Below are positions 44,025-53,414 of a DNA stretch of 64,000 nt, piece after piece. The notes beneath the pieces were generated by a model, which did not search any database, was not told where the DNA came from, and saw nothing but the letters and a program-made list of their open reading frames with translations. Within the stretch, counting starts at the first letter, position 1. The number at the start of each line of letters is the position of its first letter. The position numbers and the translations under genes are program-made. Source of the stretch: Leptodactylus fallax (lineage: Eukaryota; Chordata; Amphibia; Anura; Leptodactylidae); assembly GCA_947044405.1 (NCBI GenBank), contig CAMRHE010000207.1, positions 1,808,001 to 1,872,000 on the forward strand, in the 5' to 3' direction.

Positions 44025-44680
44025 TGTAACGTCTCTGCCGTTTGGGGTCTCGGCGCCACCCTCCGCTCGCGCGCTGTGGCGAAGGAGGCGTCTTCAGTTT
44101 GGTTCTTTGTTTAAGTTTCTTGATGCTCAGTCTGAACATGGTCCTAGTTCCCTTGCTGTGTAAAGCCACACCCGTGTAATTAGGAACATTTCTCTCTGGA
44201 CTGCATAGAGTTAATCTCTTCCTGGCCTGTGTGATTGACAGCCTGTGTACCTATCAGCTCTGGGGCTGGTCCCAGGCTTTCTATAAACAGGTTGTCAGCC
44301 CTCACATGGTGGCCGGTTATTGCTCTGTCTTTGCCTGCTCTCCTTGTGATATACCTTACTACTTTGTTACCTGATTTTCTGACCATTGGCTTTGACTTTG
44401 ACTATTCTCTTGCATTTTGACTTTGTACCGCTTTGCTCGTTTGTTGCTGACCCCTTGGCTTCCTGACCTCTCTTTTATCGTTTGTTTGTCTTGTCCTGTT
44501 CTGTGTGTCACTTACCCAGTATAGGGCTTGTCTTCAGGTTGTCCTTTTACCATTTAGGGTAACTGTGGCAATAGGAAGGGACAGTGGCTGGGGTGAGATT
44601 AGGGCTCACTTGTCTCTGTCCTTCCTCCCAGACCGCTGCAGTAGTGTCAGGGTATTGCTTTGTTTGGCAAGACCCTTACA
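44025..44680 (+). repeat. 5' LTR (656 bp)
   Basis: It begins TGTAACGTCTCTGCC and ends AAGACCCTTACA. A TATA-like CTATAAA at 44281-44287 lies about 27 bases before TGGCCGGTTATT at 44310, which I infer to be the start of the RNA (start of R). The first 100 bases are CpG-rich (CGCTCGCGCGCTGTGGCG). Confidence 0.95.
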
Positions 44681-44681
44681 G

Positions 44682-44693
44682 AATAACCGGCCA
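44682..44693 (+). promoter_or_regulatory. Self-complementary primer-binding site
   Basis: AATAACCGGCCA pairs over all 12 bases with TGGCCGGTTATT at 44310-44321. No tRNA-type TGG primer site follows the LTR. In the Tf1/sushi group the RNA's own 5' end folds back and primes first-strand synthesis; the site here fits this in position and size. The priming function is inferred. Confidence 0.8.
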
Positions 44694-44725
44694 TACATTC
44701 TGCCATTGCTTCCCATAGGGTCAGC

Positions 44726-46243
44726 ATGGATCCTATTCAGGGCCTTGCAGCCAAGTTGGAAGGTTTGGCAGTTCTGGTAAATGAGCTTGCTAAACAGGTG
44801 CAGACCCTTACTGATGCCGCTGCAGCATCTCCAGTTGTTTCTGACCCTTTTAGAGTTAAGATGCTACTCCCCGACCGTTTTTCAGGGGATCGTGAAAGGT
44901 TTGAGACTTTCCGGGAATCCTGTCGCCTGTATTTTCGGATTAATCCACATGCATCCCAGGCTCAAATGGTGGGAGTAGTTATATCCCTCCTACAGGGGGA
45001 TCCACAAGCTTGGGCCCTTAAACTCCCTCCAGGGGCTGAGGAGTGGACTGACTTTGAAAAATTTTTTTTGTCTTTGGGGTCTATATATGCTGAGCCAGAC
45101 CACATTGGTCTTGCGGAATCGCAACTCCTCACCATGCGGCAGGGCAAACGCTCTGCTGAGGAATATTGCGCAGAATTCCGCAAGTGCAGCGTGAGTGCAG
45201 GTTGGTGTGAGTCAGCTCTAAAGGCCCACTTTAAACAAGGCCTGTGTGACCGTGTTAAGGAGCTCTGGGTTGGTCACCCAGATCCTCCCACTCTTGAGCA
45301 GGCCATGACTTTGGCTGTCCGTATTGACCGTAGGATCCGGGAAAATGTTAAAGAGAGAATAGGATCTGCTTCTTTCAAGTTTTCTGTCTCTCCCTCACTC
45401 TCTCCTGAGAAACCTGTTATTTCTCCCATGACTCCTGGTGAGGAACCCATGAAACTAGGAGTTATGGACGCCAAGATGCGACGAGAGCATCGTCTCCGGA
45501 ATAACCTCTGCCTGTACTGTGGTGCTTCCGGTCATTTTATCAGTGACTGCTCGATCAGACCCCGCAGACCATCAGAAAAACTTCAGTGCCTGAGTGGTAG
45601 TCGGAAGAACCACTCAGGCAACCAGGTATTTACCAGTAATAACAATAAGATGTTGTTATCTGTGTCTCTGTCCTCTGGGGACAGATCTGTTTCTGGCCAG
45701 ACCTTAGTTGACTCTGGGTCTGCGGCAAACTTTGTCACATTCTCGTTGGTCTCAGCTTTAGGCATTGAGCTTTTGCCACTTGACACTCCTCTGGCGGTTA
45801 CTGGAGCGGATTTTGCCCCACTGGCCAGGGGTAAGGTCCGATTCAAGACCCCCTTAATAACGTTGCAAGTGGGTTCAGCTCATTCAGAGGTCATGAGCTT
45901 TTTTGTTACGGAGCATCTGTCTTCTGATATTATTTTGGGGCTCCCCTGGTTGAACCTCCATAACCCTATTTTTGATTGGGGTAAAAGGGAGTTGGCAAAA
46001 TGGGGAGATCAGTGCTCATCCCACTGTATTGTTTTGCACACCTTAAATTGTGTTACTGAGGAGACTGTCTCGGCTGCAAAAGGTGGGAAATGCCAGGTGA
46101 ATAAAAAATGTTTGCCTGGCCCACCAGTGTCTGTGGTTGTGCACAAAGACCCTGAATTGAAGGCAGAGAAAATACTGGGTCCTACTAAAACTGGTTTATC
46201 TGGTGAGAGTCCGGTGGCCCCTCATAAAGGGGGGGTACTGTAA
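44726..46243 (+). CDS. Gag-protease polyprotein of the LTR element, pol deleted
   Basis: One open frame of 505 codons, starting at an ATG in good context (AGCATGG). Residues 1-35 are Leu-rich and probably coiled. Residues about 45-210 resemble the sushi/PEG10-type retrotransposon Gag core (LPDRFSGDRERFETF, EEYCAEFRK and VRIDRRIRE segments). A CCHC zinc knuckle spans residues 262-275 (C-x2-C-x4-H-x4-C), used by Gag to bind RNA. A retropepsin-like protease follows: catalytic VDSG with Asp329 and the second conserved ILGLPWL at 403-409. After that come about 90 residues of unclear origin, and the stop codon lies three bases inside the 3' LTR. The YxDD reverse transcriptase motif and the integrase are absent, so pol seems to have been lost by a deletion that kept the frame open. 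The frame has no stops or frameshifts. Confidence 0.92.
   Translation: MDPIQGLAAKLEGLAVLVNELAKQVQTLTDAAAASPVVSDPFRVKMLLPDRFSGDRERFETFRESCRLYFRINPHASQAQMVGVVISLLQGDPQAWALKLPPGAEEWTDFEKFFLSLGSIYAEPDHIGLAESQLLTMRQGKRSAEEYCAEFRKCSVSAGWCESALKAHFKQGLCDRVKELWVGHPDPPTLEQAMTLAVRIDRRIRENVKERIGSASFKFSVSPSLSPEKPVISPMTPGEEPMKLGVMDAKMRREHRLRNNLCLYCGASGHFISDCSIRPRRPSEKLQCLSGSRKNHSGNQVFTSNNNKMLLSVSLSSGDRSVSGQTLVDSGSAANFVTFSLVSALGIELLPLDTPLAVTGADFAPLARGKVRFKTPLITLQVGSAHSEVMSFFVTEHLSSDIILGLPWLNLHNPIFDWGKRELAKWGDQCSSHCIVLHTLNCVTEETVSAAKGGKCQVNKKCLPGPPVSVVVHKDPELKAEKILGPTKTGLSGESPVAPHKGGVL
46226..46238 (+). promoter_or_regulatory. Polypurine tract
   Basis: AAAGGGGGGG followed by TAC lies directly before the 3' LTR, the usual primer position for plus-strand synthesis. 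It is also translated as the last Gag-frame residues (KGGV). Confidence 0.88.
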
Positions 46244-46888
46244 CGTCTCTGCCGTTTCGGGTCTCGGCACCACCCTCCGCTCGCGCGCTGTGGCGAAGGA
46301 GGCGTCTTCAGTTTGGTTCTTTGTTTAAGTTTCTTGATGCTCAGTCTGAACATGGTCCTAGTTCCCTTGCTGTGTAAAGCCACACCTGTGTAATTAGGAA
46401 CGTTTCTCTCTGGACTGCATAGAGTTAATCTCTTCCTGGCCTGTGTGATTGACAGTCTGTGTACCTATCAGCTCTGGGGCTGGTCCCAGGCTTTCTATAA
46501 ACAGGTTGTCAGCCCTCACATGGTGGCCGGTTATTGCTCTGTCTTTGCCTGCTCTCCTTGTGATATACCTTACTACTTTGTTACCTGATTTTCTGACCAT
46601 TGGCTTTGACTATTCTCTTGGATTTTGACTTTGTACCGCTTTGCTCGTTTGTTGCTGACCCCTTGACTTCCTGACCTCTCTTTTATCGTTTGTTTGTCTT
46701 GTCCTGTTCTGTGTGTCACTTACCCAGTATAGGGCTTGTCTTCAGGTTGTCCTTTTACCATTTAGGGTAACTGTGGCAATAGGAAGGGACAGTGGCTGGG
46801 GTGAGATTAGGGCTCACTTGTCTCTGTCCTTCCTCCCAGACCGCTGCAGTAGTGTCAGGGTATTGCTTTGTTTGGCAAGACCCTTACA
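46239..46888 (+). repeat. 3' LTR (650 bp)
   Basis: It matches the 5' LTR except for seven substitutions and a missing 6-base GACTTT repeat unit near 46606. It is followed by the ATAAC duplication. Confidence 0.95.
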
Positions 46889-46893
46889 ATAAC

Positions 46894-47365
46894 TTTTTCA
46901 TATCCTTCTACTGTTTTGAAGAATTGAGAATGTTCATATGTATGATACAAAGTTCAAGTTTTTGTGGAATTTTTTTATTCTAGCTTTTAGTAAACCACCA
47001 AATCTGGCAATGGAAAAAAAAAATTACTTCCATGTCCCATGCAGATAGTTTTGCACTGGGCTCTGTGGTGGCAATATGTCCTTGGTGGCAATGACTGATA
47101 GTAAGTATATTGTGGTACCTTCTGTGATGGCACTGCCACCAGGACCCACACAGTAGAAGTCCTGGATAGTCAAATAGTTTTGTGTCATCAGTGCTGGATA
47201 TGGACGGTCTATCTGTAGTTGGTACTTGAGTATCCGCTCCAAGCTGCGGCAACACAATGAGAGTTTGCGTATGTACATGTGTATCCAAACTCTGAATAGT
47301 TTGTAAAGTCATTTATTAGAATTTTGCACCTCTGTGGTGTAAAGCATGCCGAATTATTGAAATTT
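46894..47365. other. Intron, nothing recognised
   Basis: No supported gene or repeat. Overlapping minus-strand frames at 46980-47312 have no recognisable domain. Confidence 0.4.
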
Positions 47366-47367
47366 TA

Positions 47368-47665
47368 GGGCCCTTCACACGGCGGAATATGCCACTGATT
47401 TTACGGTGAATTCCGCCCCCAAATCAGTGGCAGATTCTGCCCTGATTCTGCCTCAATGGGAGGCAGAGATCGTAGAAGGAGAAAGAAAAAAAATAAGCTT
47501 CTTGCTGCAGATTCCGTGGCTGCTGAGGCCGCGGCTCGAGACAGCCGGCTGAATAGGCCCATTCATCATTGGCAGTCGCATGGAGGCAGGGTTTCGGTAC
47601 ACGTGGAATGTGGCTGTGTCTGCCAGCAAGGCCATTTTAACACATGAATGGGCCCCATTGAAAGG
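47368..47665. mobile_element. Fold-back element fragment
   Basis: It starts GGGCCCTTCACACGGCGGAA after TTTTA, with ATTCCGCCCCCAAATCAGTG and GGCAGATTCTGCC; the right half has CACACAATATAGTG and no clear terminus. A basic frame (GRDRRRRKKK) here comes from AG-rich sequence, not from the RRRRR segment of SH3KBP1. Confidence 0.45.
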
Positions 47666-47669
47666 TTTG

Positions 47670-48110
47670 TGGGTTCCCCCACATAATTTATTGGCCCCTG
47701 AAGTCGTCCACACAATATAGTGTCCCTGCCGGATAAGGGGGGAAGTTAGTTGAAAAAAATAAAGTAAGTTGCCTTATAATTGACACTGATATTTTTGGCC
47801 AATCACCCTGCAAAAATATGTAACACATTTGCAGTATTTTCTTGGCTGAAATCAGCCATTTCAGCTGAAAAAAGTGTAATGTGTATTGCCAGCTTTAGCG
47901 CTATGCTACAGTCATCAGGCCTGATTTCTATCAGACACATTGCACATACCATATTGTGTAAGTGCCACAAAATGTTTAGTATACTACGCTGCCCACACTA
48001 TATTCAAAGTGACATTATACAATAAGGCTGGAATTGGTTACCAAGTGACTGTTATTGCACACCTTGAGATTATACGGGATCGGGAAGAAAATGGGTTCAG
48101 TGACAACCCT
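47670..48110. other. Intron, nothing recognised
   Basis: No supported gene, repeat or site. Confidence 0.4.
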
Positions 48111-48114
48111 GGAA

Positions 48115-48410
48115 GTTAAAGGGTTAAAGCGGCTGGGGGCGAAATTAGCTACATTGATTTATTAAAGGCATTTGCTGTATGCGGCCCTGTAGTTCTCATT
48201 AGCATGGAAGAGAAAAGCTTCAGCTAATTGAAACATGGAGGCAGAATCTCTCCGCTGGGCCTAAAGGCAAAGGAGAACTGCTGGTTGCTGTCTAATTGCT
48301 CAGCGTTTGTTAATTTTCTTCCGGCAGATGGTCTTACCAAGTGAGTCTCATGACTTTTTGTCAGCTAAAATGACAGATTCAATTTGTATACAATGCTAGG
48401 CACATTTGGA
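48115..48410. promoter_or_regulatory. Candidate conserved intronic element 5
   Basis: Repeat-free sequence rich in homeodomain-like words (CTAATTGAAAC, TCTAATTGCTCAG, GTTAATTTTC) together with TTCTCATTAGCATGG and CATTGATTTATTAAAGG. Of the unassigned stretches this looks most like a developmental enhancer. Not testable here. Confidence 0.3.
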
Positions 48411-48419
48411 AGGCTTTTT

Positions 48420-48936
48420 TGTAGCTGCGGAGGCCATAGTTCCTCACGCGGTAATGTACAGAAGAGGTACCAGGTAATAAGATGTGTGGTAATGATGCCA
48501 AAAATTTTACGCTGTTAATAGCTGCAGCAATAGCAGTCACATTCTAGGAAAGAATATGCAAATAGGTTCCATTTAGGAAATCTCATTTGCATAGCCTTTC
48601 CCACAATTCCTAGTGGAACATGCATGGCCTTTAATTCTGTACACCTGTAAAGACAGTCTCCACAAGGAGACATAGTACCCCTCCTCAGTCACATTCTGGT
48701 AATGGAGGAAACATTCAATGGTTTGTATTACTGTCGTGTAATACTTTCTGCTGGGGTGGTGTTTGCTATCTCCGTGATTGTACTGATCTGCCGAATAAAG
48801 GTAACCTATCATTTCTATCACAAAGTCAATGCTGTAGAAACAAAACTGATAAGAAAATGGTACACCTGTTTTTTTTTTTCCCAATTCCACCACCTTTACA
48901 ATTTTTCTCTGGTTTCCCAGTACATTGTATTGAATA
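48420..48936. other. Intron, nothing recognised
   Basis: No supported gene. Complementary short frames exist on both strands without domain support. Confidence 0.4.
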
Positions 48937-48940
48937 TTAA

Positions 48941-49050
48941 AGAGGACATTTCAAAGCCTCCACCAATTCAAGTTCTTTGCATCCTTCAATAAGATCCACT
49001 CCATTACCTTATCTACTTCGGTACCTTATATCATTCCCCCTTCTTATGCT
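48941..49050. mobile_element. Family A fragment
   Basis: After TTAA (48937-48940) comes AGAGGACATTTCAAAGCCTC and CACCAATTCAAGTTCTTTGC, the left end of family A. The rest is lost. Confidence 0.55.
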
Positions 49051-49155
49051 AGACCATTCAGTTGCCATATAAAACTACCCAGTCAATAAAAATAGATGGT
49101 GAAGTTGCATTCTGGGCCGCTGATTAGCTGTAGGCAACAAAACATTGGATCAGCG

Positions 49156-49475
49156 CGAGGTTGTGGAGTCAGAAGTCATGAAGTCAGGACCAGTTTTGGG
49201 TGGAGTTGGAGCTGGAAAAAAAGTTACCCACTCAAAAATAAAACGATCAATTATTTTTAATTATACAATTATTAATATTGTGTAATTGGATGCATAGTTT
49301 GTATTAATATTGTAGAATTAGATGTATAGTTTGTTGCCTACTTTCTTTCATAGGAATCCAATAGGATCTTTACGGCGTTCTGACTTACCATGGCGGTCAG
49401 CCATTTATGAAGTCGGAGTCAGAGCAGGAGTCGGAGTCGCAGTTGGTTGTTTGGCCTACTGACTCCACATCTCTG
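49156..49475 (+). mobile_element. hAT-like element, GGAGTC family, 320 bp
   Basis: It runs from CGAGGTTGTGGAGTCAG to TTTGGCCTACTGACTCCACA and TCTCTG. The flanks GATCAGCG (49148-49155) and GATCAGAG (49476-49483) match at 7 of 8 positions. The internal order is GTTTTGGGTGGAGTTGGA, an AT-rich core, TTTCATAGGAATCC, CCATGGCGGTCAGCC, GGAGTCAGAGCAGGAGTCGG. Confidence 0.85.
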
Positions 49476-49489
49476 GATCAGAGGATGCC

Positions 49490-50325
49490 ATGCCAGTCAT
49501 CAAACTGGCATGGCACAAGTCATACACTGCTAAGGCTAGCCCTGCAAACAGAGTTTTGTAGTCTTTAGGAAGTAATGGGACCTGTTTCACTATTGTTTCC
49601 AGGCAATACAGTCTCCCGCAGTAAACAACTAAAGCATGTTGTCACATTGAACTTTCCAGGTCCTTGTAAATTTACATATGATATGATCATATGTAATAGT
49701 GAGGTAGCATAAAATTATGAGAGGTGTCATACATTCCCCCACAAGATACAGTACCTGCAGAGAGGCAGCAGCACAGATCTAGTAATTCAGAAACATCTGG
49801 AATGTTTGGGGATTTCTTACATACTTGGCATCACCATGATGTATCCATATCTGTAATTCTTCAGTCTTTCTCTACCGCTCCTGTGCACGGAGACATGTGT
49901 CGTCCCCAAGTGATCGGAGTTCTTCACTTCTAAGATCCACCTGCAGCAGAATATCACAACTTTAGAGTCGTATCTTGAAATAACCGAGAATGCAAAAGTG
50001 GCAAGTAATATAGAAGGAAACTATGAGCTTAAATGTCTCGCCGGGTATGTGCAGACGTGTGTTATGAAGGGGAAATGGATGGAAAAATATCAATGTAACT
50101 GAAAACAAATCCGAACGATTCCTGGGACATTTGGTATTTGAGTTTCAGTTTGCACAATGTTTATATACAGCAGCAATGATATGTTACTTAAGCAGATGAA
50201 GAGATGCTGTACACAAGTCATAAAAAAAATCCAACCCATCTGTGTGTCTCGTGGATGATAAAATGTATAATTACCATGGCGATCCCCTGAACTGCGCCTT
50301 CATTTAGTGCGAAATAAGAAGAGCG
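49490..50325. other. Intron, nothing recognised
   Basis: No supported gene, repeat or site. Confidence 0.4.
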
Positions 50326-50329
50326 AGGA

Positions 50330-50520
50330 CAAGAGATGAGCTCTCGGGTGAAGATGGTTGTTATCTACCATGTAGAAATGAGTATCTTTGCTGTTGGTAA
50401 TTAAGGCGCGGCGCGGCAATCCTGATATTAACCTTTTTCTCAAAGCAGCACTTAAAGCCAGAGCATATTGTCTGTAGACACACCATGCGATCTTTTAGAA
50501 ATAGCCTGGCTTTTGACTAA
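50330..50520. promoter_or_regulatory. Candidate conserved intronic element 6
   Basis: Repeat-free sequence with GGTAATTAAGGCGCGGCGCG, CTGATATTAACCTTTTTCTC and CTCAAAGCAGCACTTAAAG. The CpG cluster GGCGCGGCGCGGC is unusual in this AT-rich intron. Suggestive only. Confidence 0.28.
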
Positions 50521-50524
50521 AATG

Positions 50525-51010
50525 TCTAGATCTTTTTGACCGCACAAGTCTCACTCCAAGAACACAGGTTTTTTTCAGAAAATTAAAAATGTAGTTAAAA
50601 TGGCTGAACAGGAGGCATCAACATTGCAAAATGTAACTCCGCTTTCTCCAAAGACGAGTCCTCGAATCCTGACACTGCTACTTACTCCGGTGCTTTCATT
50701 TCCTGGTGTCCCCTGATTTTTGTGATATACAGTGGTATTTGGAGGTCCCTATCCATCATTATGCTGTTGAGGTAATTGTAGGCAACGCTTAAAGATGCCA
50801 GCTCAGCCAAAAACTGGCCAGTATGTTGACCCACGTGGCCAGAGAATGGGCATCTCAAAGCATTTCCTGTGTATGTCCGACACCAGGAAGTGGAGAACAG
50901 CAGGAACCCTGGCAGCACTAGGACCTGAGCGATATGAGAGTAACATATTGTTAGGATAGAGCCCCCGAGTCTGGCTATCCTAAATACATTTTTGTTCCTC
51001 TCGAAAATCT
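50525..51010. other. Intron, nothing recognised
   Basis: No supported gene, repeat or site. Confidence 0.4.
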
Positions 51011-51012
51011 CT

Positions 51013-51272
51013 TTAAGGCCTCAAGTTGTGGAAATGCAGTATCTTTGGCTGCTACAGAAATGCAGTGGGAAAAAAACACTGCTTTTTACAGTAGAAGCAA
51101 AGTGAATGAGATTCATTCTGATGAAAAGAGCGCATAATTTTGACTGCAGAATCACAAGGGGTTTCCCTATAGACTTAATAGTGAAAGAAAAAAAAGCTGA
51201 GTAAAACGCAGGAAAAACTCAATGATGAATGCTGCGGAAGTTTTTTCTGCGTTTCGCTAAGTGGGGCCTTAG
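51013..51272. mobile_element. Fold-back MITE, family B relative
   Basis: It starts AAGGCCTCAAGTTGTGGAAA after TTTAA-type sequence and ends TTCGCTAAGTGGGGCCTTAG, inverted copies. Inside are ACTGCTTTTTACAGTAGAAG and GGGTTTCCCTATAGACTTAA. Confidence 0.65.
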
Positions 51273-51302
51273 CCATTTATACAGTATATATGTATGTGTG
51301 TG

Positions 51303-51334
51303 TCTATCTATCTATCTATCTATCTATGTATCTA
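51303..51334. repeat. (TCTA)n microsatellite
   Basis: About six copies of CTAT/TCTA in a run, followed by two interrupted ones. Confidence 0.9.
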
Positions 51335-51386
51335 TGTGCTATGTCTTCTTCCTGCACTTTTCCTTAATATGCACAGTCTGAGTTTT

Positions 51387-51606
51387 GCTAGGTTCACACT
51401 AGCGCTCAGGTTTCCGTCCTTCAGGTCCACATGGGGTCCTGTCTGCTTAAAAAGCAGTTAAAGACTATAATAGACTATAATGGGGTCTTACTGGTTTTAT
51501 ACTGAAACTGATGGAGAGAAAAGTCCTCCCTCCTTGCACGACTTTTCTCATCACTGATTTTCAGTGGAATCTGGGATGGAGCCTCGAACACTAATGTGAA
51601 CCTAGC
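51387..51606. mobile_element. Fold-back MITE, family C
   Basis: The ends GCTAGGTTCACACTAGCGCT and AACACTAATGTGAACCTAGC are inverted copies. The centre has GACTATAATGGGGTCTTACT and GAGAGAAAAGTCCTCCCTCC. Confidence 0.78.
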
Positions 51607-51649
51607 GTAATAAAAGGAAATGCAGCCTGCAATAGAATTTCTGTGACCA

Positions 51650-52215
51650 CTTCTGAATGTTTAGCCACATGTAATGAAATGGAGGTCACCAAGACAGGAA
51701 GTCAATCGGTTTCTAGGTAACCTGAAGTACCACAACAATAATGAATTGTAAACATATATAATTCTAATAAGACTATGTGTTCACTATTACTGCAGTGAAG
51801 TTTTTATTTATTTATTGAAACCAGTAAAATTGGAGTTGGAGTTGGTGGTTTGGCCTACTAACTCTCCAGCCCACCTAATACATCTAATTTATGTAAAGAC
51901 ACATGTCTGCAATGTGGCCGAAACGGATATCTACAACAGCTAGGAACTGGAGCAGATTTGGATTATAATTTACAACAGTTTCTGACATAAATATTATAAA
52001 TTTGATGGATTACTGAAGATCAGGCCCCCCGTGGACTGAAATTGCAACTTTTTAATACCAGTTTCTGGTTTAATTCCCCCAAAGAGTCATCTCCAGATTA
52101 CCGTTTCCTATTGTCCATGTTCAGAAAATAAAAACAAATCCGATAAAATATAATATGTTGCAGTATCTGGTTTTAGGTAGTAAAAAATACATAATTGATA
52201 CATTTCCTTTAAAGT
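51650..52215. repeat. Mixed old repeats (family E, hAT scrap)
   Basis: GACAGGAAGTCAATCGGTTT (about 51696) and AATTGATACATTTCCTTTAA (about 52195) resemble family E ends. GGAGTTGGTGGTTTGGCCTA with ACTAACTCTCCAGCCC at 51838-51872 is the right end of a GGAGTC-family hAT copy. Confidence 0.45.
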
Positions 52216-52219
52216 GACG

Positions 52220-53315
52220 CTATTCATTTCACAGCTTTATGAAATCTGTAAAACCTGAAATTGTATTTATAGTCCGATAATCAGTTAATATCTGCCAGAA
52301 ATACACAATAACGGCGACTTTTATTACAGGAAATGTCAACATAACCCGACAGATTCACAGTAGAATTGTGGCTGTGAAATATATATATATATGTATATGT
52401 ATATATTAGGAAATTGTGTGAACAGGCGGATATTCGTACTCTTTGCTGTGTATAGCACTTAGTTTAGCTCACAATACCAGTGAATTTGTAACCCAGATAT
52501 TGTAACTTGTGGGTATTTTCATGGTCATGTGTCACTCACACTAAAATCTGATGGATGGAGTACTAAGCGCTTCTCTAGCGCTCTTCTGTCTGCTTTAGAC
52601 TGGGTTCCCTTCTTGTTTTTGCTAAGTCAGACATATGGGTGAACCCTAGGCATATATACCGTAACTTTGATGGAAGACTGCAACTTATCCCAGCCATAAA
52701 GTGGGAGATGTTATTACTGTAGGAGCAAGCACATCCGTCACCCATAGGCTATTATGGCCTCCATTAAATTGACCTTTTGTTACAGCACACTGCAAGGTCG
52801 AAAGTGTAGTCTACCACGCGTTTCCATCACTTTTTTTTTCTTTGCTTTATCCACACACACATCGGCCTGAAGGATATTAAGTGAACACCACTGTATTGGT
52901 CTTTGCCTGGCAATAAAAGTATATGGCCATGTTTCGCATGTACTTCGGAGCATTTCTGGTGTTGTGTTTCGGCATTATGTTTTTGAGACAGAAGAGCTTG
53001 GGAGCGGTGTCTGTTATGCCGTTTAGACTGGGGCTTGAAGAATATGGCTTCACCATACTCTTCACTGCTATCTTACCAGGGGCTGGAGGAAGACATCCAA
53101 GGTGGGAAGGATGGGAGGTAAAGAACAGGGTTTGGTTGTACACAGGGCACAGGGTGATGGGGTGACTGAGCACCAAGAAACATTGTTGACTGGTTCCCTA
53201 CCTGGGAAGTGATATTGCTGGAGCTACCTAAGGTATCAACAAAGACCATCGACAAATGCCATATGGTGGCATCTTGTCACCCAGAGGCTATTAGGCCTCC
53301 GTTAAATGTCTGCAT
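52220..53315. other. Intron, no supported gene
   Basis: An alternating AT run sits at about 52379-52405. CATCCGTCACCCATAGGC (52732) and CTTGTCACCCAGAGGC (53273) begin two related short repeats of about 40 bases. An 80-codon frame at 52923-53165 has a hydrophobic start (FGAFLVLCFGIMFL) but no family match or splice context, so I do not call it a gene. Confidence 0.4.
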
Positions 53316-53319
53316 TCTT

Positions 53320-53412
53320 CCCCATAGACTTAGCATTTTAGCTGCATTTTTCTCCACTATGTTTTTTTTCCATAGTGTTTTTTAGCTGCGTTTCGCTACA
53401 TGTGGCCTTGGC
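53320..53412. mobile_element. Family B fragment
   Basis: CCCCATAGACTTAGCATTTT, TAGCTGCGTTTCGCTACATG and TGGCCTTGGCC match the right half of 51013-51272. Confidence 0.5.
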
Positions 53413-53414
53413 CA

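Larger units (their letters stand above)
44025..46888 (+). mobile_element. Non-autonomous Ty3-type LTR retrotransposon, Tf1/sushi-like
   Basis: A complete 2864-bp insertion: 5' LTR, Gag-protease frame, polypurine tract, 3' LTR. It is flanked by an exact 5-bp duplication, ATAAC, at 44020-44024 and 46889-46893. The LTRs start TGTAACG and end CTTACA. I count seven substitutions and one 6-base deletion between them, so the insertion is young. Reverse transcriptase, RNase H and integrase are absent. The 12-base site AATAACCGGCCA at 44682-44693, two bases inside the 5' LTR boundary, is the exact complement of TGGCCGGTTATT in the LTR (44310-44321), as in the self-priming Tf1/sushi group. It lies in SH3KBP1 intron 2 in the sense orientation. 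Movement would need pol from an intact relative. Confidence 0.93.

Noticed and set aside
44180..46600. Two nearly identical 68-codon minus-strand frames
   Set aside because: They are the same position in the two LTRs, antisense to the element, with no domain.
47456..47647. Basic frame with RDRRRRKKK as a possible SH3KBP1 exon 3
   Set aside because: The expected neighbouring residues of the second SH3 domain are absent and the DNA belongs to a fold-back fragment.
52923..53165. 80-codon frame with a hydrophobic N-terminus
   Set aside because: It might suggest a small membrane protein, but there is no homology, promoter or conserved context, and an equally long frame exists on the other strand.
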